Position numbers and translations under genes: made by a program | The notes under the pieces: model-generated | Seen by the model: the letters and a program-made list of their open reading frames with translations, nothing else | Database searches by the model: none | Told to the model about the DNA's origin: nothing | Source: Mucilaginibacter sp. Bleaf8 | GTDB taxonomy: Bacteria; Bacteroidota; Bacteroidia; Sphingobacteriales; Sphingobacteriaceae | DNA length: 64,000 nucleotides | NCBI RefSeq assembly: GCF_018390515.1 | Contig: NZ_JAHBBK010000006.1 | Span: 1-64,000, forward strand | Reading direction: 5' to 3' | Part shown: positions 25,059 through 32,946 of the stretch, one piece after another | How the letters are laid out: every line of letters begins with the position of its first letter | How positions within the stretch are numbered: the stretch's first letter is position 1

Positions 25059-25445
25059 ATGATGCTATTTCAGGATACAGAAACCCTTCCCGATAAACAA
25101 GAATGTGCCAGCTCGCTCAATAACGTACTGGATGCCTTGTATGTGCTTGGCGGCAAATGGAAATTGCCTTTAATTTTGAGCCTGGTACACTCTCCAAAAA
25201 GGTTTAATGAAATTCAACATGATGTAAGCGGCATCTCTCCCAAGATTTTGGCCAAGGAGTTGAAGGATTTAGAACTGAATGAATTCGTGAAGCGCAATGT
25301 ATACGCAACCACGCCGGTAACCATCATTTATGAAGCAACCGAACATAGCCTCACATTAAAGAATGTTTTACATGAGTTGAGCTTGTGGGGCGAACAGCAC
25401 CGCGAAAAGATTAAAAAGAGCATGAAAAAGCCGCTTGCGCAATAG
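25059..25445 (+). CDS. HxlR-family winged-helix regulator
   Basis: This 128-aa protein has the HxlR signature LYVLGGKWKLPLILSLVHSP-KRFNEIQHDVSGISPKILAKELKDLE, a winged helix-turn-helix of the MarR superfamily. Two Met codons (25059, 25062) follow the -7 box immediately; the in-frame TTG at 25053 lies inside the box and is rejected. One Cys near the N-terminus (QECASS) is a candidate redox or electrophile sensor, as in HypR/QorR/YodB relatives that control quinone reductases. It is divergent from the azoreductase gene, its likely target. Confidence 0.93.
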   Translation: MMLFQDTETLPDKQECASSLNNVLDALYVLGGKWKLPLILSLVHSPKRFNEIQHDVSGISPKILAKELKDLELNEFVKRNVYATTPVTIIYEATEHSLTLKNVLHELSLWGEQHREKIKKSMKKPLAQ

Positions 25446-25579
25446 CGTTTACTTTTGCCGTAAGGCCTACCTTTTATCTCTCCAGACGTACATAACCAGT
25501 TGAGTTAAGGTATTACATTGTCGAAAAATTATTCCGATAATTGTTAACCTAATCAATACCAATAACCTAACTGCCTCTC

Positions 25580-28213
25580 ATGAACCTTTTTTATGCTAAC
25601 CGCATGGCGGTTGTATTTACTGTACTGTTACATTTTGCCACGAGCCAGCACGCAGCCGCCCAAAAACTTTCGGTTTACGATCTGACCGTTGATTATCAAA
25701 CAAATCCGCTAAGCACCGAAAGCCTCAGCCCACGGTTTAGCTGGAAAATTAAGTCAAATCAACAAAATACGGTTCAACAAGCTTACGACCTGAAAATAGG
25801 CGATAAGATTTTTCATGCCGTAACCGATCAATCTGTACTGGTTGCTTGTCCGCAACCTGCGCTTAAGGCGGGTACGCCCTACAGCTGGCAGGTAAGGGTT
25901 TCAGACAATCATGGCCATACATCCGGGTGGTCTGCCAGGCAATTTTTCCGGACGGGTATTGCACCCGGCGATTGGGTAGCCAAATGGGTAACGGTATCCG
26001 GAACGGATAGTTCCAGTAAAAGTCCGCTTTTCAGAAAGGATTTTTCTTTAAAGAAAGAAGTTAAATCTGCTACGCTCTATATAACAGCTAAGGGCCTTTA
26101 TGAGGCCCGTTTAAATGGCAAACGGATAAGCAACAACTACCTGGCACCCGGCTGGACCAGTTATAACAAGCGCCTGCAATACCAAGTGTATGACGTAACA
26201 GCCAGTTTAACCAAAGGCAGCAATGTGATGGGTATTATGATGGGCGATGGCTGGTATAAAGGTCGGGTAGCGTTCAATGACCGCCATGACTTTTATGGCA
26301 ACACACGGGCGGCACTGATGCAAATGCAGATCGTTTATACCGACGGATCCAAAGAAGTTGTGATAACCGATAACAGCTGGAAGTATGCCTATGGCGCCAT
26401 ACTGGCATCCAGTATATACGATGGTGAGATTTATGATGCACGTTTGGAAAAAACAGGCTGGGACGCTGCAGCTTACCGGGAAGATGCGACCTGGAAAAAT
26501 ACAGCCGTGGCAGAGAAAGGGGCTGAAGAGTTAGTAAGCATGAGCGGGCCGCCGGTAAAAAAGCATGAAGTTTTTAAACCGGTGAAAATCTTCACTACGC
26601 CAGCGGGCGAACAAGTGGTTGATTTTGGCCAGAACTTGGTGGGCTGGGTGGTTTTAAAGGCACAGGGCCCTGCCGGCGCCAAAATAACGCTGAGCCATGC
26701 TGAAGTATTAGACAAGGCTGGCAACTTTTACACCGAGAACCTGCGTTCGGCCAGGCAGCAAAATACCTATATCCTAAAACCGGGCACTGAACAAACTTTC
26801 GAGCCGCATTTTACATTTCAAGGTTTTCGGTATGTAAAGGTAGAAGGTTATCCGGGAACGTTAAAAGCTGATGACCTGACGGCTGTTGCCTTATATTCGG
26901 ACATGGCCACAACAGGCAAGCTCAGCACCTCAAATGCTTTACTAAACCAGCTGCAACATAACATAGAATGGGGGCAAAAAGGCAATTTTGTAGACCTACC
27001 CACTGATTGCCCTCAACGGGATGAGCGCTTGGGCTGGACGGGCGATGCACAGGTATTTTTTAACACGGCAGCTTATAACATGAATGTTGCCGGCTTTTTC
27101 ACTAAATGGCTCAGGGATGTAGAGGCTGATCAGCTGCCGAACGGCAGTATACCCTTTGTTGTACCCAACGTATTAAACGCATCCGATGCCGGCTCGGCCG
27201 GATGGGGCGATGTGGCCACTATTATACCCTGGGGTATGTATTCCGTTTATGGCGATAAGCAAATACTGCAAACGCAATACAGTAGTATGAAGGGCTGGGT
27301 GGATTATATAACGGCATCAGCTAAAAACAACCTTTGGAACACCGGTTCGCACTTTGGCGACTGGCTTTTTTACCGCCCCGATGATGATAATGACGGCAGG
27401 GCTGCGGTTACAGATAAGCACATGATTGCCCAATGCTTTTACGCACATTCTACTCACCTGCTTGCCCAGGCAGCCGGTGTACTGGGTAAAACCGATGATA
27501 CCCAAAAATACACCGCCTTGCTGCAAAAAATAAAAGATGCCTATGTGCGGGAATACCTGACGGCTAATGGCAGGCTCGTATCCAACACGCAAACAGCCTA
27601 TGTGCTGGCCCTGCAATTTGATATGCTTCCGGAACCATTAAGGCAACAGGCAGCCGAACGGCTGGTGGCCAACGTTCGTGATTATGGGAACCACCTCACC
27701 ACCGGCTTTTTAGGTACCCCTTACCTATGCCATGTGCTGAGCCGGTACGGTTATACCGACGTTGCTTATGATCTGCTGATGCAGGAAAGCTACCCATCGT
27801 GGCTGTACCCGGTTAAAATGGGTGCCACCACTATATGGGAAAGGTGGGACGGACTGAAACCGGATGGCCGTTTTCAGACACCGGGCATGAATTCTTTCAA
27901 CCATTATGCCTACGGCGCCATTGGAGATTGGATGTACAAAAATATCGCAGGCATCAACCCCGGCTTAGACAGGCCTGGTTATAAAACCATTTTGATCACC
28001 CCTCAACCGGGCGGAAAATTAACCAGCGCGTCTGGCCAATTAGAAACTTTATATGGTACAGTAACTTCAGCATGGCAGATTGAGAAAGGTAATTTTAACC
28101 TGGATGTAAACATTCCGGTTAATACAACGGCAACGGTAATTATGCCAGATAAAAGCAGACATGAAACCGGTTCAGGCTATTACCATTTTTCGTGCAAAAC
28201 AGATAACAATTAA
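25580..28213 (+). CDS. Alpha-L-rhamnosidase, glycoside hydrolase family 78
   Basis: This 877-aa secreted enzyme has a signal peptide to about residue 28. A fibronectin/Ig-like domain (about 30-125), the N-terminal rhamnosidase sandwich (about 150-320, YEARLNGKRISNNYLAPGWTSY), a concanavalin-like domain, the (alpha/alpha)6 catalytic domain (about 445-780) and a C-terminal beta domain follow. The catalytic acid region is DCPQRDERLGWTGDAQ, and the likely base Glu lies in ATTIWERWDG. It releases terminal L-rhamnose from plant or microbial glycans. No SusC/D pair is adjacent, so it is not in a visible polysaccharide-utilisation locus. Confidence 0.95.
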   Translation: MNLFYANRMAVVFTVLLHFATSQHAAAQKLSVYDLTVDYQTNPLSTESLSPRFSWKIKSNQQNTVQQAYDLKIGDKIFHAVTDQSVLVACPQPALKAGTPYSWQVRVSDNHGHTSGWSARQFFRTGIAPGDWVAKWVTVSGTDSSSKSPLFRKDFSLKKEVKSATLYITAKGLYEARLNGKRISNNYLAPGWTSYNKRLQYQVYDVTASLTKGSNVMGIMMGDGWYKGRVAFNDRHDFYGNTRAALMQMQIVYTDGSKEVVITDNSWKYAYGAILASSIYDGEIYDARLEKTGWDAAAYREDATWKNTAVAEKGAEELVSMSGPPVKKHEVFKPVKIFTTPAGEQVVDFGQNLVGWVVLKAQGPAGAKITLSHAEVLDKAGNFYTENLRSARQQNTYILKPGTEQTFEPHFTFQGFRYVKVEGYPGTLKADDLTAVALYSDMATTGKLSTSNALLNQLQHNIEWGQKGNFVDLPTDCPQRDERLGWTGDAQVFFNTAAYNMNVAGFFTKWLRDVEADQLPNGSIPFVVPNVLNASDAGSAGWGDVATIIPWGMYSVYGDKQILQTQYSSMKGWVDYITASAKNNLWNTGSHFGDWLFYRPDDDNDGRAAVTDKHMIAQCFYAHSTHLLAQAAGVLGKTDDTQKYTALLQKIKDAYVREYLTANGRLVSNTQTAYVLALQFDMLPEPLRQQAAERLVANVRDYGNHLTTGFLGTPYLCHVLSRYGYTDVAYDLLMQESYPSWLYPVKMGATTIWERWDGLKPDGRFQTPGMNSFNHYAYGAIGDWMYKNIAGINPGLDRPGYKTILITPQPGGKLTSASGQLETLYGTVTSAWQIEKGNFNLDVNIPVNTTATVIMPDKSRHETGSGYYHFSCKTDNN

Positions 28214-28499
28214 GGGGGCTCAACGAAGTAATGATTTATAACTTCCCGGGAAAGCCAGGGAGTAGCTAAGAGTTTATTCGTTTATCAACAACTCATCACA
28301 TGTCTTATCAAAAAGTATGATTTATTGGAGTAAAGATTCGTTTCATAAGAAGCTTTGCAACCAGCTGTTGATTTATAATTATAGCACTCAGCAATCTTTC
28401 TTATCTGCTTTGCTTTTTGTTTTGTTTTTGGTAGCTTGCTTTAAAAGAAATTTATCCACTACCAATTTAGTTTTCTTTTTACTCAACCTATAACACAAC

Positions 28500-29684
28500 A
28501 TGATTGCAAACAAAAGTCTTACAGGGATCCTGCTTCCGGTTTACCTGTTGCTCCATTTTTTCACTGCAAATGCACAGGGGGGCAGAAAAAATCAACCAGG
28601 TACGTTTAAAGCAGAAGGCGTAATCCATAATATTACAGACACTGTACTTGCTGTAACTTACATCTCAGGAAAAGATACCATCAATAAAAAAATCAAACCT
28701 GGTGCCGAGGGCAAAGTTATGCTTACCGGTGTTGTTACGGAACCAACTCTGGTGTTGATTAATGAGGGAAGCGCAGGTCTCGATCCCTCTACCGGACAGC
28801 CATACGGTAAAGTTAAATTTTGGGTGGAACCAGGTAAAACGACGACCTTTTCTTTCTCGGATGAGGCACAGGGCACTTTGGCCAGTGGAAACATTACGCA
28901 AGAAGAGTATAACTCGTTTGACCGCCTTTATAAGGCTACAGTGAATGCGCAACAAAATATCATTAAACGCGGAGGGGATGCAAAAAAAGCAGGAAACTTC
29001 AATACAGTTAAGCCTCAGCTGGATAAAGAATGGGACTCTATTGAAGTATCGAAAAGGAATATCATTGTGAACTTTTTAAAGCAGCATAAGCAATCTTATG
29101 TTTCACTTTACCTGGTGCAGGAGTATAAGAACCTGTTTAAGTGGTCGGGTAAAACTGATGAGCTGATCGCTGCTTACCATAGTTTGTCTAGCGGCGTTAA
29201 GTCTTCGCCAAGAGGGGCAGGCGTTGCACAGTATCTCGGGTTAGAAGGCGACTTGAGAATCGGGGCCCCAATTAAAGAAATCAACGAAAAAAATCCATCT
29301 GGTCAATATGTAAGCCTTGCCGGCTTAAAAGGCAAATATGTGCTGATTGACTTTTGGGCAAGCTGGTGTGCTCCCTGCCGTATGGAGATCCCGGAGCTCA
29401 AAAAAATATATCAAAAGTTTAAAGATAAAAGCTTTACAATCTTAAGCGTTTCAATTGATGATAATAGAGAAAAGTGGGTAAAGGCTGTCAATGAGGAGAA
29501 GATGGAATGGCCAAACGTTTCTGATTTAAAGGGCTCTGATGGGCTGGCTGCCAAAACTTTTAATATTCATGCTATCCCACAAAATATATTGGTTGACCCA
29601 GACGGAAAAATTATAGCCAAAAACCTGAACATGGGAGAGCTGAATAAAAAACTTGAGTCTTATGTGCTCAAGCAGTCACATTAA
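28500..29684 (+). CDS. TlpA-family thiol-disulfide oxidoreductase with DUF4369
   Basis: This 394-aa protein has a signal peptide (about 1-26) and a strand-rich DUF4369 domain (about 34-125). A helical linker follows, then a C-terminal thioredoxin domain of the AhpC/TSA-TlpA type (about 250-390). The active site is WCAPC (Cys290, Cys293), with the cis-Pro in HAIPQN. It acts in the periplasm, probably reducing disulfides of secreted or cytochrome-type proteins. Such DUF4369 fusions are common in Bacteroidota. The gene stands alone and is followed by a shared terminator. Confidence 0.92.
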   Translation: MIANKSLTGILLPVYLLLHFFTANAQGGRKNQPGTFKAEGVIHNITDTVLAVTYISGKDTINKKIKPGAEGKVMLTGVVTEPTLVLINEGSAGLDPSTGQPYGKVKFWVEPGKTTTFSFSDEAQGTLASGNITQEEYNSFDRLYKATVNAQQNIIKRGGDAKKAGNFNTVKPQLDKEWDSIEVSKRNIIVNFLKQHKQSYVSLYLVQEYKNLFKWSGKTDELIAAYHSLSSGVKSSPRGAGVAQYLGLEGDLRIGAPIKEINEKNPSGQYVSLAGLKGKYVLIDFWASWCAPCRMEIPELKKIYQKFKDKSFTILSVSIDDNREKWVKAVNEEKMEWPNVSDLKGSDGLAAKTFNIHAIPQNILVDPDGKIIAKNLNMGELNKKLESYVLKQSH

Positions 29685-29828
29685 GACAGTTAATACAACT
29701 TAATTCGCAGAGGAAAAGCATCTGTCTGTAATACATCAAGCGCTTTATCAAAAACGAAGGTCTTTTACTGAGCGATGGAAGCTTGATCTAGCAGTTGAAT
29801 TATTTTTATGTCTTAATTAAAAATATTA

Positions 29829-29866
29829 AGGCGCGCAGATACTATTTATCTGCACGCCTTTTTCTT
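29829..29866. terminator. Bidirectional terminator between the TlpA and RHH genes
   Basis: AAGGCGCGCAGATA pairs with TATCTGCACGCCTT (one internal mismatch) and is followed by TTTTT on the plus strand. The stop codon of the leftward ribbon-helix-helix gene lies inside the loop. Confidence 0.7.
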
Positions 29867-30012
29867 TGAGCTTTCTTGCGCTCGTTAAGCGCCTGGCTAA
29901 GCAAGTACTCGATTTGCCCATTGATACTCCTGAACTCATCGTTGGCCCATCCTTCGAGTTCTTTCAGCATCTCGGCACTTACTCTCAGTACAAATGATTT
30001 TTTCTCAGCCAT
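29842..30012 (-). CDS. Arc-like ribbon-helix-helix DNA-binding protein (56 aa)
   Basis: A 56-codon frame from ATG at 30012 begins MAEKKSFVLRVSAEMLKELE. Residues 5-11 (KSFVLRV) fit the DNA-contacting beta strand of the Arc/MetJ fold and are followed by two helices (SAEMLKELEGWANDEF and NGQIEYLLSQALNERKK) and a basic tail. It starts 3 bp after the stop of the preceding gene and is the third cistron of the SPFH operon. I infer that it autoregulates this operon through the perfect inverted repeat at 31406-31424. Confidence 0.85.
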   Translation of the reverse strand: MAEKKSFVLRVSAEMLKELEGWANDEFRSINGQIEYLLSQALNERKKAQRKRRADK

Positions 30013-30015
30013 AGT

Positions 30016-30525
30016 TTACATCGCTGCTACTGCGTGCTTTTGCCTGGTTAATTGAATCTCCAAAGCTAAGAAAGCCAGTATAAGTATCCACTGGTTTTGT
30101 TTGGCTTGCTCATTGATGTAGATCAAAGGCTGTTTAAATGCCCGGGCCTTAAAGGTTACTAGCTCGGTACCATCAGTAGCCTGCCAGCTAAATATACTTT
30201 TCCATAATGACTGGGTAATGAATGTGGCGGTGAAGCCGTCAATAGCAGTAAAAGTTATTTTATTGCCCCAAAAGTTACCGGATACGGTGCCTAACGGTTC
30301 ACCCTGAGCCGTGGTGATTTTTATATTTCTCCATTTCATTCCGCTGATGACCCAAGTCTGGTCAGTAGCCTCAACAATTACCTTTGGCCGCCATACGCCT
30401 TCATAGCGTAGCGTGCCGTAACTGTTCTGACCATCCGTAAGTGTGAAAGTAGGCTTCCAAAAGCCGTTAGGCTTTACGGTCAATTCATTCGCCAGGCTTC
30501 GAGTTCTGGGTGCTTCCTGTCTCAT
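30016..30525 (-). CDS. Strand-rich protein, possibly tubby/LURP-like, in SPFH operon
   Basis: This 169-aa protein has no signal peptide. The middle consists of short beta strands with repeated Trp/Phe and Gly (WRPKVIVEA, WVISGMKWRNIKI, VSGNFWGNKITF, LWKSIFSWQA). It ends in a hydrophobic helix (WILILAFLALEIQL). The pattern resembles the twelve-stranded barrel around a central helix of tubby-C/LURP-one/scramblase-like proteins. That is fold inference, not a recognised family. It sits 2 bp after the SPFH gene, which suggests a membrane-lipid-associated partner of that protein. Confidence 0.7.
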   Translation of the reverse strand: MRQEAPRTRSLANELTVKPNGFWKPTFTLTDGQNSYGTLRYEGVWRPKVIVEATDQTWVISGMKWRNIKITTAQGEPLGTVSGNFWGNKITFTAIDGFTATFITQSLWKSIFSWQATDGTELVTFKARAFKQPLIYINEQAKQNQWILILAFLALEIQLTRQKHAVAAM

Positions 30526-30527
30526 GA

Positions 30528-31385
30528 TTAATGGTATAAAGTGCCTGTATTAACCACAGGTGACACCGCACGCTCACCACAAAGTACAACCAGCAGATTG
30601 CTTACCATGGCTGCCTTGCGTTCTTCGTCCAACTCAACTATGTTTTTTTCGGAAAGACGGGCAAGCGCCATCTCGACCATACCGACAGCACCTTCCACAA
30701 TTTGTTTGCGGGCGGCTATAATGGCGGACGCCTGCTGCCGTTGCAGCATAGCATTGGCTATTTCAGGCGCATAAGCAAGGTGGGATATACGGGCTTCCAG
30801 CACCTGTATGCCGGCACGGTCCAGCCGGTCGTTAAGCTCCTGTTCAAGCATCAAACTTACCTGCTCTGCACCGTCGCGGAGGGTAACCGCTGCTGATTCA
30901 TCCTCCAAATTATCATACGCAAAAGTATTAGCCAGGTGCCGTACTGCTGCTTCGCTTTGTATGTTAACATACTGGATGTAATTCTCAACCGAGAAGATCG
31001 CTTTTGCCGTATCTTTTACCTGCCATACAATAACAGCGGCAATTTCGATAGGGTTGCCCAGCTTGTCGTTCACTTTAAGCTGTTGCCCGTTAAGGTTGTT
31101 TGCTTTTAAGGATACCTTCTTTTTAACCGTAAAAGGATTCACCCAAAAGAAGCCATCCTGCTTTACCGTACCAACATATTTGCCAAATAAGGTAAGTACT
31201 CTGGATTCGTTAGGGTTGACAATGATTAGCCCCGGCAAAACGAGCACCAAATTGATGACAGAAATAATTATGCAAGGAATTACATATTGCGCAATACCCA
31301 GGTAAATGGCTACCCCAAGAAGCACCAGGAACAAAATTAGGGCGCCGTAGCCGGACGGCGGGTTGGTTGTTTTTTCGGTTTCCAT
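30528..31385 (-). CDS. SPFH (band 7/stomatin-prohibitin) membrane protein
   Basis: This 285-aa protein has two N-terminal transmembrane segments (about 14-32 and 35-55) followed by an SPFH domain (NPNESRVLTLFGKYVGTVKQDGFFWVNP, about 58-85; AAVIVWQVKDTAKAIFSVENY). A helical coiled-coil tail (MLEQELNDRLDRAGIQVLEARISHLAYAPEIANAMLQRQQA) has the usual AxEIAxAMLxRQQA signature. SPFH proteins form large rings that organise membrane domains. It is the first gene of a tight three-gene operon with a strand-rich protein and an RHH regulator. Confidence 0.93.
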   Translation of the reverse strand: METEKTTNPPSGYGALILFLVLLGVAIYLGIAQYVIPCIIISVINLVLVLPGLIIVNPNESRVLTLFGKYVGTVKQDGFFWVNPFTVKKKVSLKANNLNGQQLKVNDKLGNPIEIAAVIVWQVKDTAKAIFSVENYIQYVNIQSEAAVRHLANTFAYDNLEDESAAVTLRDGAEQVSLMLEQELNDRLDRAGIQVLEARISHLAYAPEIANAMLQRQQASAIIAARKQIVEGAVGMVEMALARLSEKNIVELDEERKAAMVSNLLVVLCGERAVSPVVNTGTLYH

Positions 31386-31405
31386 GTGAATGGTTTGATT
31401 TAAAA

Positions 31406-31424
31406 TGATATCATAAAGATATCA
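31406..31424. promoter_or_regulatory. Perfect inverted repeat at the SPFH operon promoter
   Basis: TGATATC-ATAAA-GATATCA is a perfect 7-bp inverted repeat with a 5-bp spacer, 21 bp upstream of the SPFH ATG. A partial -7 box (TTATTTTG on the minus strand, 31423-31430) overlaps its edge. The position suits an autoregulatory operator for the operon's own ribbon-helix-helix protein. Confidence 0.55.
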
Positions 31425-31430
31425 AAATAA

Positions 31431-32008
31431 TTTTTAAAATACCAAGAGAAATATTGATAATTAACGCTTTTTAATGATTATAACAGGTTCAAGTATCAGG
31501 TAATCGTATGCAATTAGTAAGACTTTATTCTTCAACAAGGACTATGATTGTAATCGTCACATAACTTTCCTTATTTATCATCATACTTTGCTTAAACCTC
31601 CATATTTGTTGTTGTGGAGATGTTGACTACCTTGTTCCGAGCGAAGCTGACCAACCAATTTGCTGCCGTGATAAGTGCAGCGGGAGCTTAAGAAGCCTTG
31701 TCAAAAAACGCCTATCTAAAAGCTCTTTTATTTAAGGTTATTTGCTGTTATGGCGTACGCTTCCTTCACAACTATTTTCTTTTCAGTTCGATCCTATGTG
31801 CATCATGATCTTATCCTGTCTAACATAACATCAGTATTTGTCTTATCACCTATCACTTCGAACCTAAAGTTGCGACATTTGACTATAGAGGCTTTGTCAA
31901 AACATATTTGATAAAGTTAATCTGACTATGGTGAAACCCAGGATTTATGATGAATCTTTACAAAGATGCCCGTAGAGTTGCCTGATGTTACATATTCAGT
32001 AAAAGAAG
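31431..32008. other. Intergenic stretch without recognisable gene
   Basis: About 580 bp, AT-rich, with only short interrupted frames on both strands. I find no RNA gene, transposase remnant or repeat that I can support. It ends at the tRNA-Gln gene. Confidence 0.4.
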
Positions 32009-32079
32009 CTTTCCTGCATGGATTCGAACCACCATCTTCTAAACCAAAATAAGATGTGCTACCGTTGCACCACAGGAAA
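32009..32079 (-). tRNA. tRNA-Gln (anticodon TTG), divergent
   Basis: The minus strand folds into a 71-nt cloverleaf. The acceptor TTTCCTG/CAGGAAA is perfect, and so is the D stem GTGC/GCAC with loop AACGGTA. The anticodon stem TCTTA/TTAGA has a T-T mismatch, and its loop TTTTGGT gives anticodon TTG. The T loop is TTCGAAT with stem GGTGG/CCATG (one G-U, one G-G). No CCA is encoded. The geometry is complete, but the two stem mismatches suggest a divergent or decaying copy. Confidence 0.7.
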
Positions 32080-32087
32080 ATATATGG

Positions 32088-32250
32088 AGTGCATAAAGTA
32101 CTTGAACCTTTCAACCATCACTGTATTAGGATATCACTCCAACCAATTGAGCCAACTTTTAGTCCTGTATATCAACAGTTTGTCCTGGACACGAATCAAG
32201 AGCCTCCAATCCCAAATGTGATAATCTGACCAACCGATATACTACCCTGA
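32088..32250 (-). other. tRNA-like remnants next to tRNA-Gln
   Basis: Two further minus-strand segments resemble tRNAs but do not fold. The first (about 32095-32165) has a D-arm-like GGCTCAATTGGTTGGAGT and a T-loop GGTTCAAGTAC at roughly the right spacing. The second (about 32187-32250) has a Pro-like anticodon loop TTTGGGA and ends GTGTCCA. Stems are broken in both, so I treat them as debris. Confidence 0.3.
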
Positions 32251-32268
32251 AAATGTCCTGAAAATAAA

Positions 32269-32296
32269 AATCCCCTTAGATCTATCTAAGAGGATT
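32269..32296 (-). terminator. Hairpin terminator of the 88-aa protein gene
   Basis: AATCCCCTTAGA pairs with TCTAAGAGGATT (one C-A mismatch) around a 4-nt loop, with an A tract on the plus strand giving Us for minus-strand transcripts. Confidence 0.65.
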
Positions 32297-32331
32297 CTGC
32301 ATATTTTGCTTATCAGGCTACCCGGCTCCGA

Positions 32332-32598
32332 TCAACTTTCCCGTCCTGACAGAAATCCCACCGTTTTGGGTTCTTGTATCTCGATGGCAAAGCCTTCCAG
32401 GTACAACTGCTCACCAATGTAGCGGGGGCGGAGGGTGCGTTCATCTACCTTAAAATTCTTTTCCTTCAGCAGGGCGTTAATGCGGTCAAGCACATCGCGG
32501 CTGGCAAAGCTGCCGGTTATGCGCAGGTCGTCGTTCACGGTTTGCATCAATACGTTCTCTACTTTATAAGAGAAACCGATAGTTTGGGTATTGCTCAT
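32332..32598 (-). CDS. Small hypothetical protein (88 aa)
   Basis: This soluble alpha/beta protein of 88 aa begins MSNTQTIGFSYKVENVLMQT; DVLDRINALLKEKNF is its clear helix. It has no signal peptide or known motif. The clear ATG, the terminator after it and neighbour-like codon use support a real gene. Its upstream region is the phased hexamer array shared with the divergent AraC gene, so the two may be co-regulated. Function unknown. Confidence 0.7.
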   Translation of the reverse strand: MSNTQTIGFSYKVENVLMQTVNDDLRITGSFASRDVLDRINALLKEKNFKVDERTLRPRYIGEQLYLEGFAIEIQEPKTVGFLSGRES

Positions 32599-32673
32599 AG
32601 GTATTTCTGTTTAATCAGTAAATGCAAGATAGCATTATTATACTGACAAGATTGTGTCATGAGTATAAATACC

Positions 32674-32807
32674 TGTACCAAACTGTACCGGGTGTTCCAC
32701 CCTGTACCACTTATTTTGAACGGCCTCTGCATGCTGCAAATGGCGTTTTGGGTGTACCAAAGTGTACCACCTGTTCCGGCGTGTACCGGTTTGTTCCGCT
32801 TTGTACC
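32674..32807. repeat. Helically phased array of TGTACC/TGTTCC hexamers
   Basis: TGTACC or TGTTCC begins at 32674, 32684, 32693 and 32703, and after a gap again at 32753, 32763, 32772, 32782, 32792 and 32802. Steps inside each block are 9 or 10 bp; the blocks are offset by 50 bp (five turns). The TTCC variants fall at 32693, 32772 and 32792. A palindromic GGTATACC follows at about 32819. The period is near the helical repeat and is not a codon multiple. The array lies between the 88-aa gene and the divergent AraC gene. Confidence 0.8.
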
Positions 32808-32934
32808 ACTTTAAAAGTGGTATACCTGGTTTTTAACCATAAAGCAAGGCTAAAGCATAAGTAACCGAACTAACACTTGCTATATGTAAGCTACTTATAT
32901 ACATTGGAGTGACCATCCGAAAGTTTGATTTCCT

Positions 32935-32942
32935 TAAATTTG
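32935..32942 (+). promoter_or_regulatory. -7 box of the AraC gene
   Basis: TAAATTTG fits TAnnTTTG and ends 4 nt before the ATG at 32947, so the transcript is predicted to start at or inside the first codons. Confidence 0.45.
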
Positions 32943-32946
32943 TGTT

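Noticed and set aside
31926..32114. 62-aa minus-strand ORF
   Set aside because: It covers the tRNA-Gln gene and its start and end have no coding support.
32674..32807. CRISPR array
   Set aside because: The repeat unit is only 6 bp with 3-4 bp between copies, so there are no spacers, and no cas gene is in the window.
32622..32864. 80-aa plus-strand ORF across the hexamer array
   Set aside because: Its composition (repeated VP/CTT segments) just follows the 9-10 bp DNA repeat; the period is not a multiple of three and there is no credible start.
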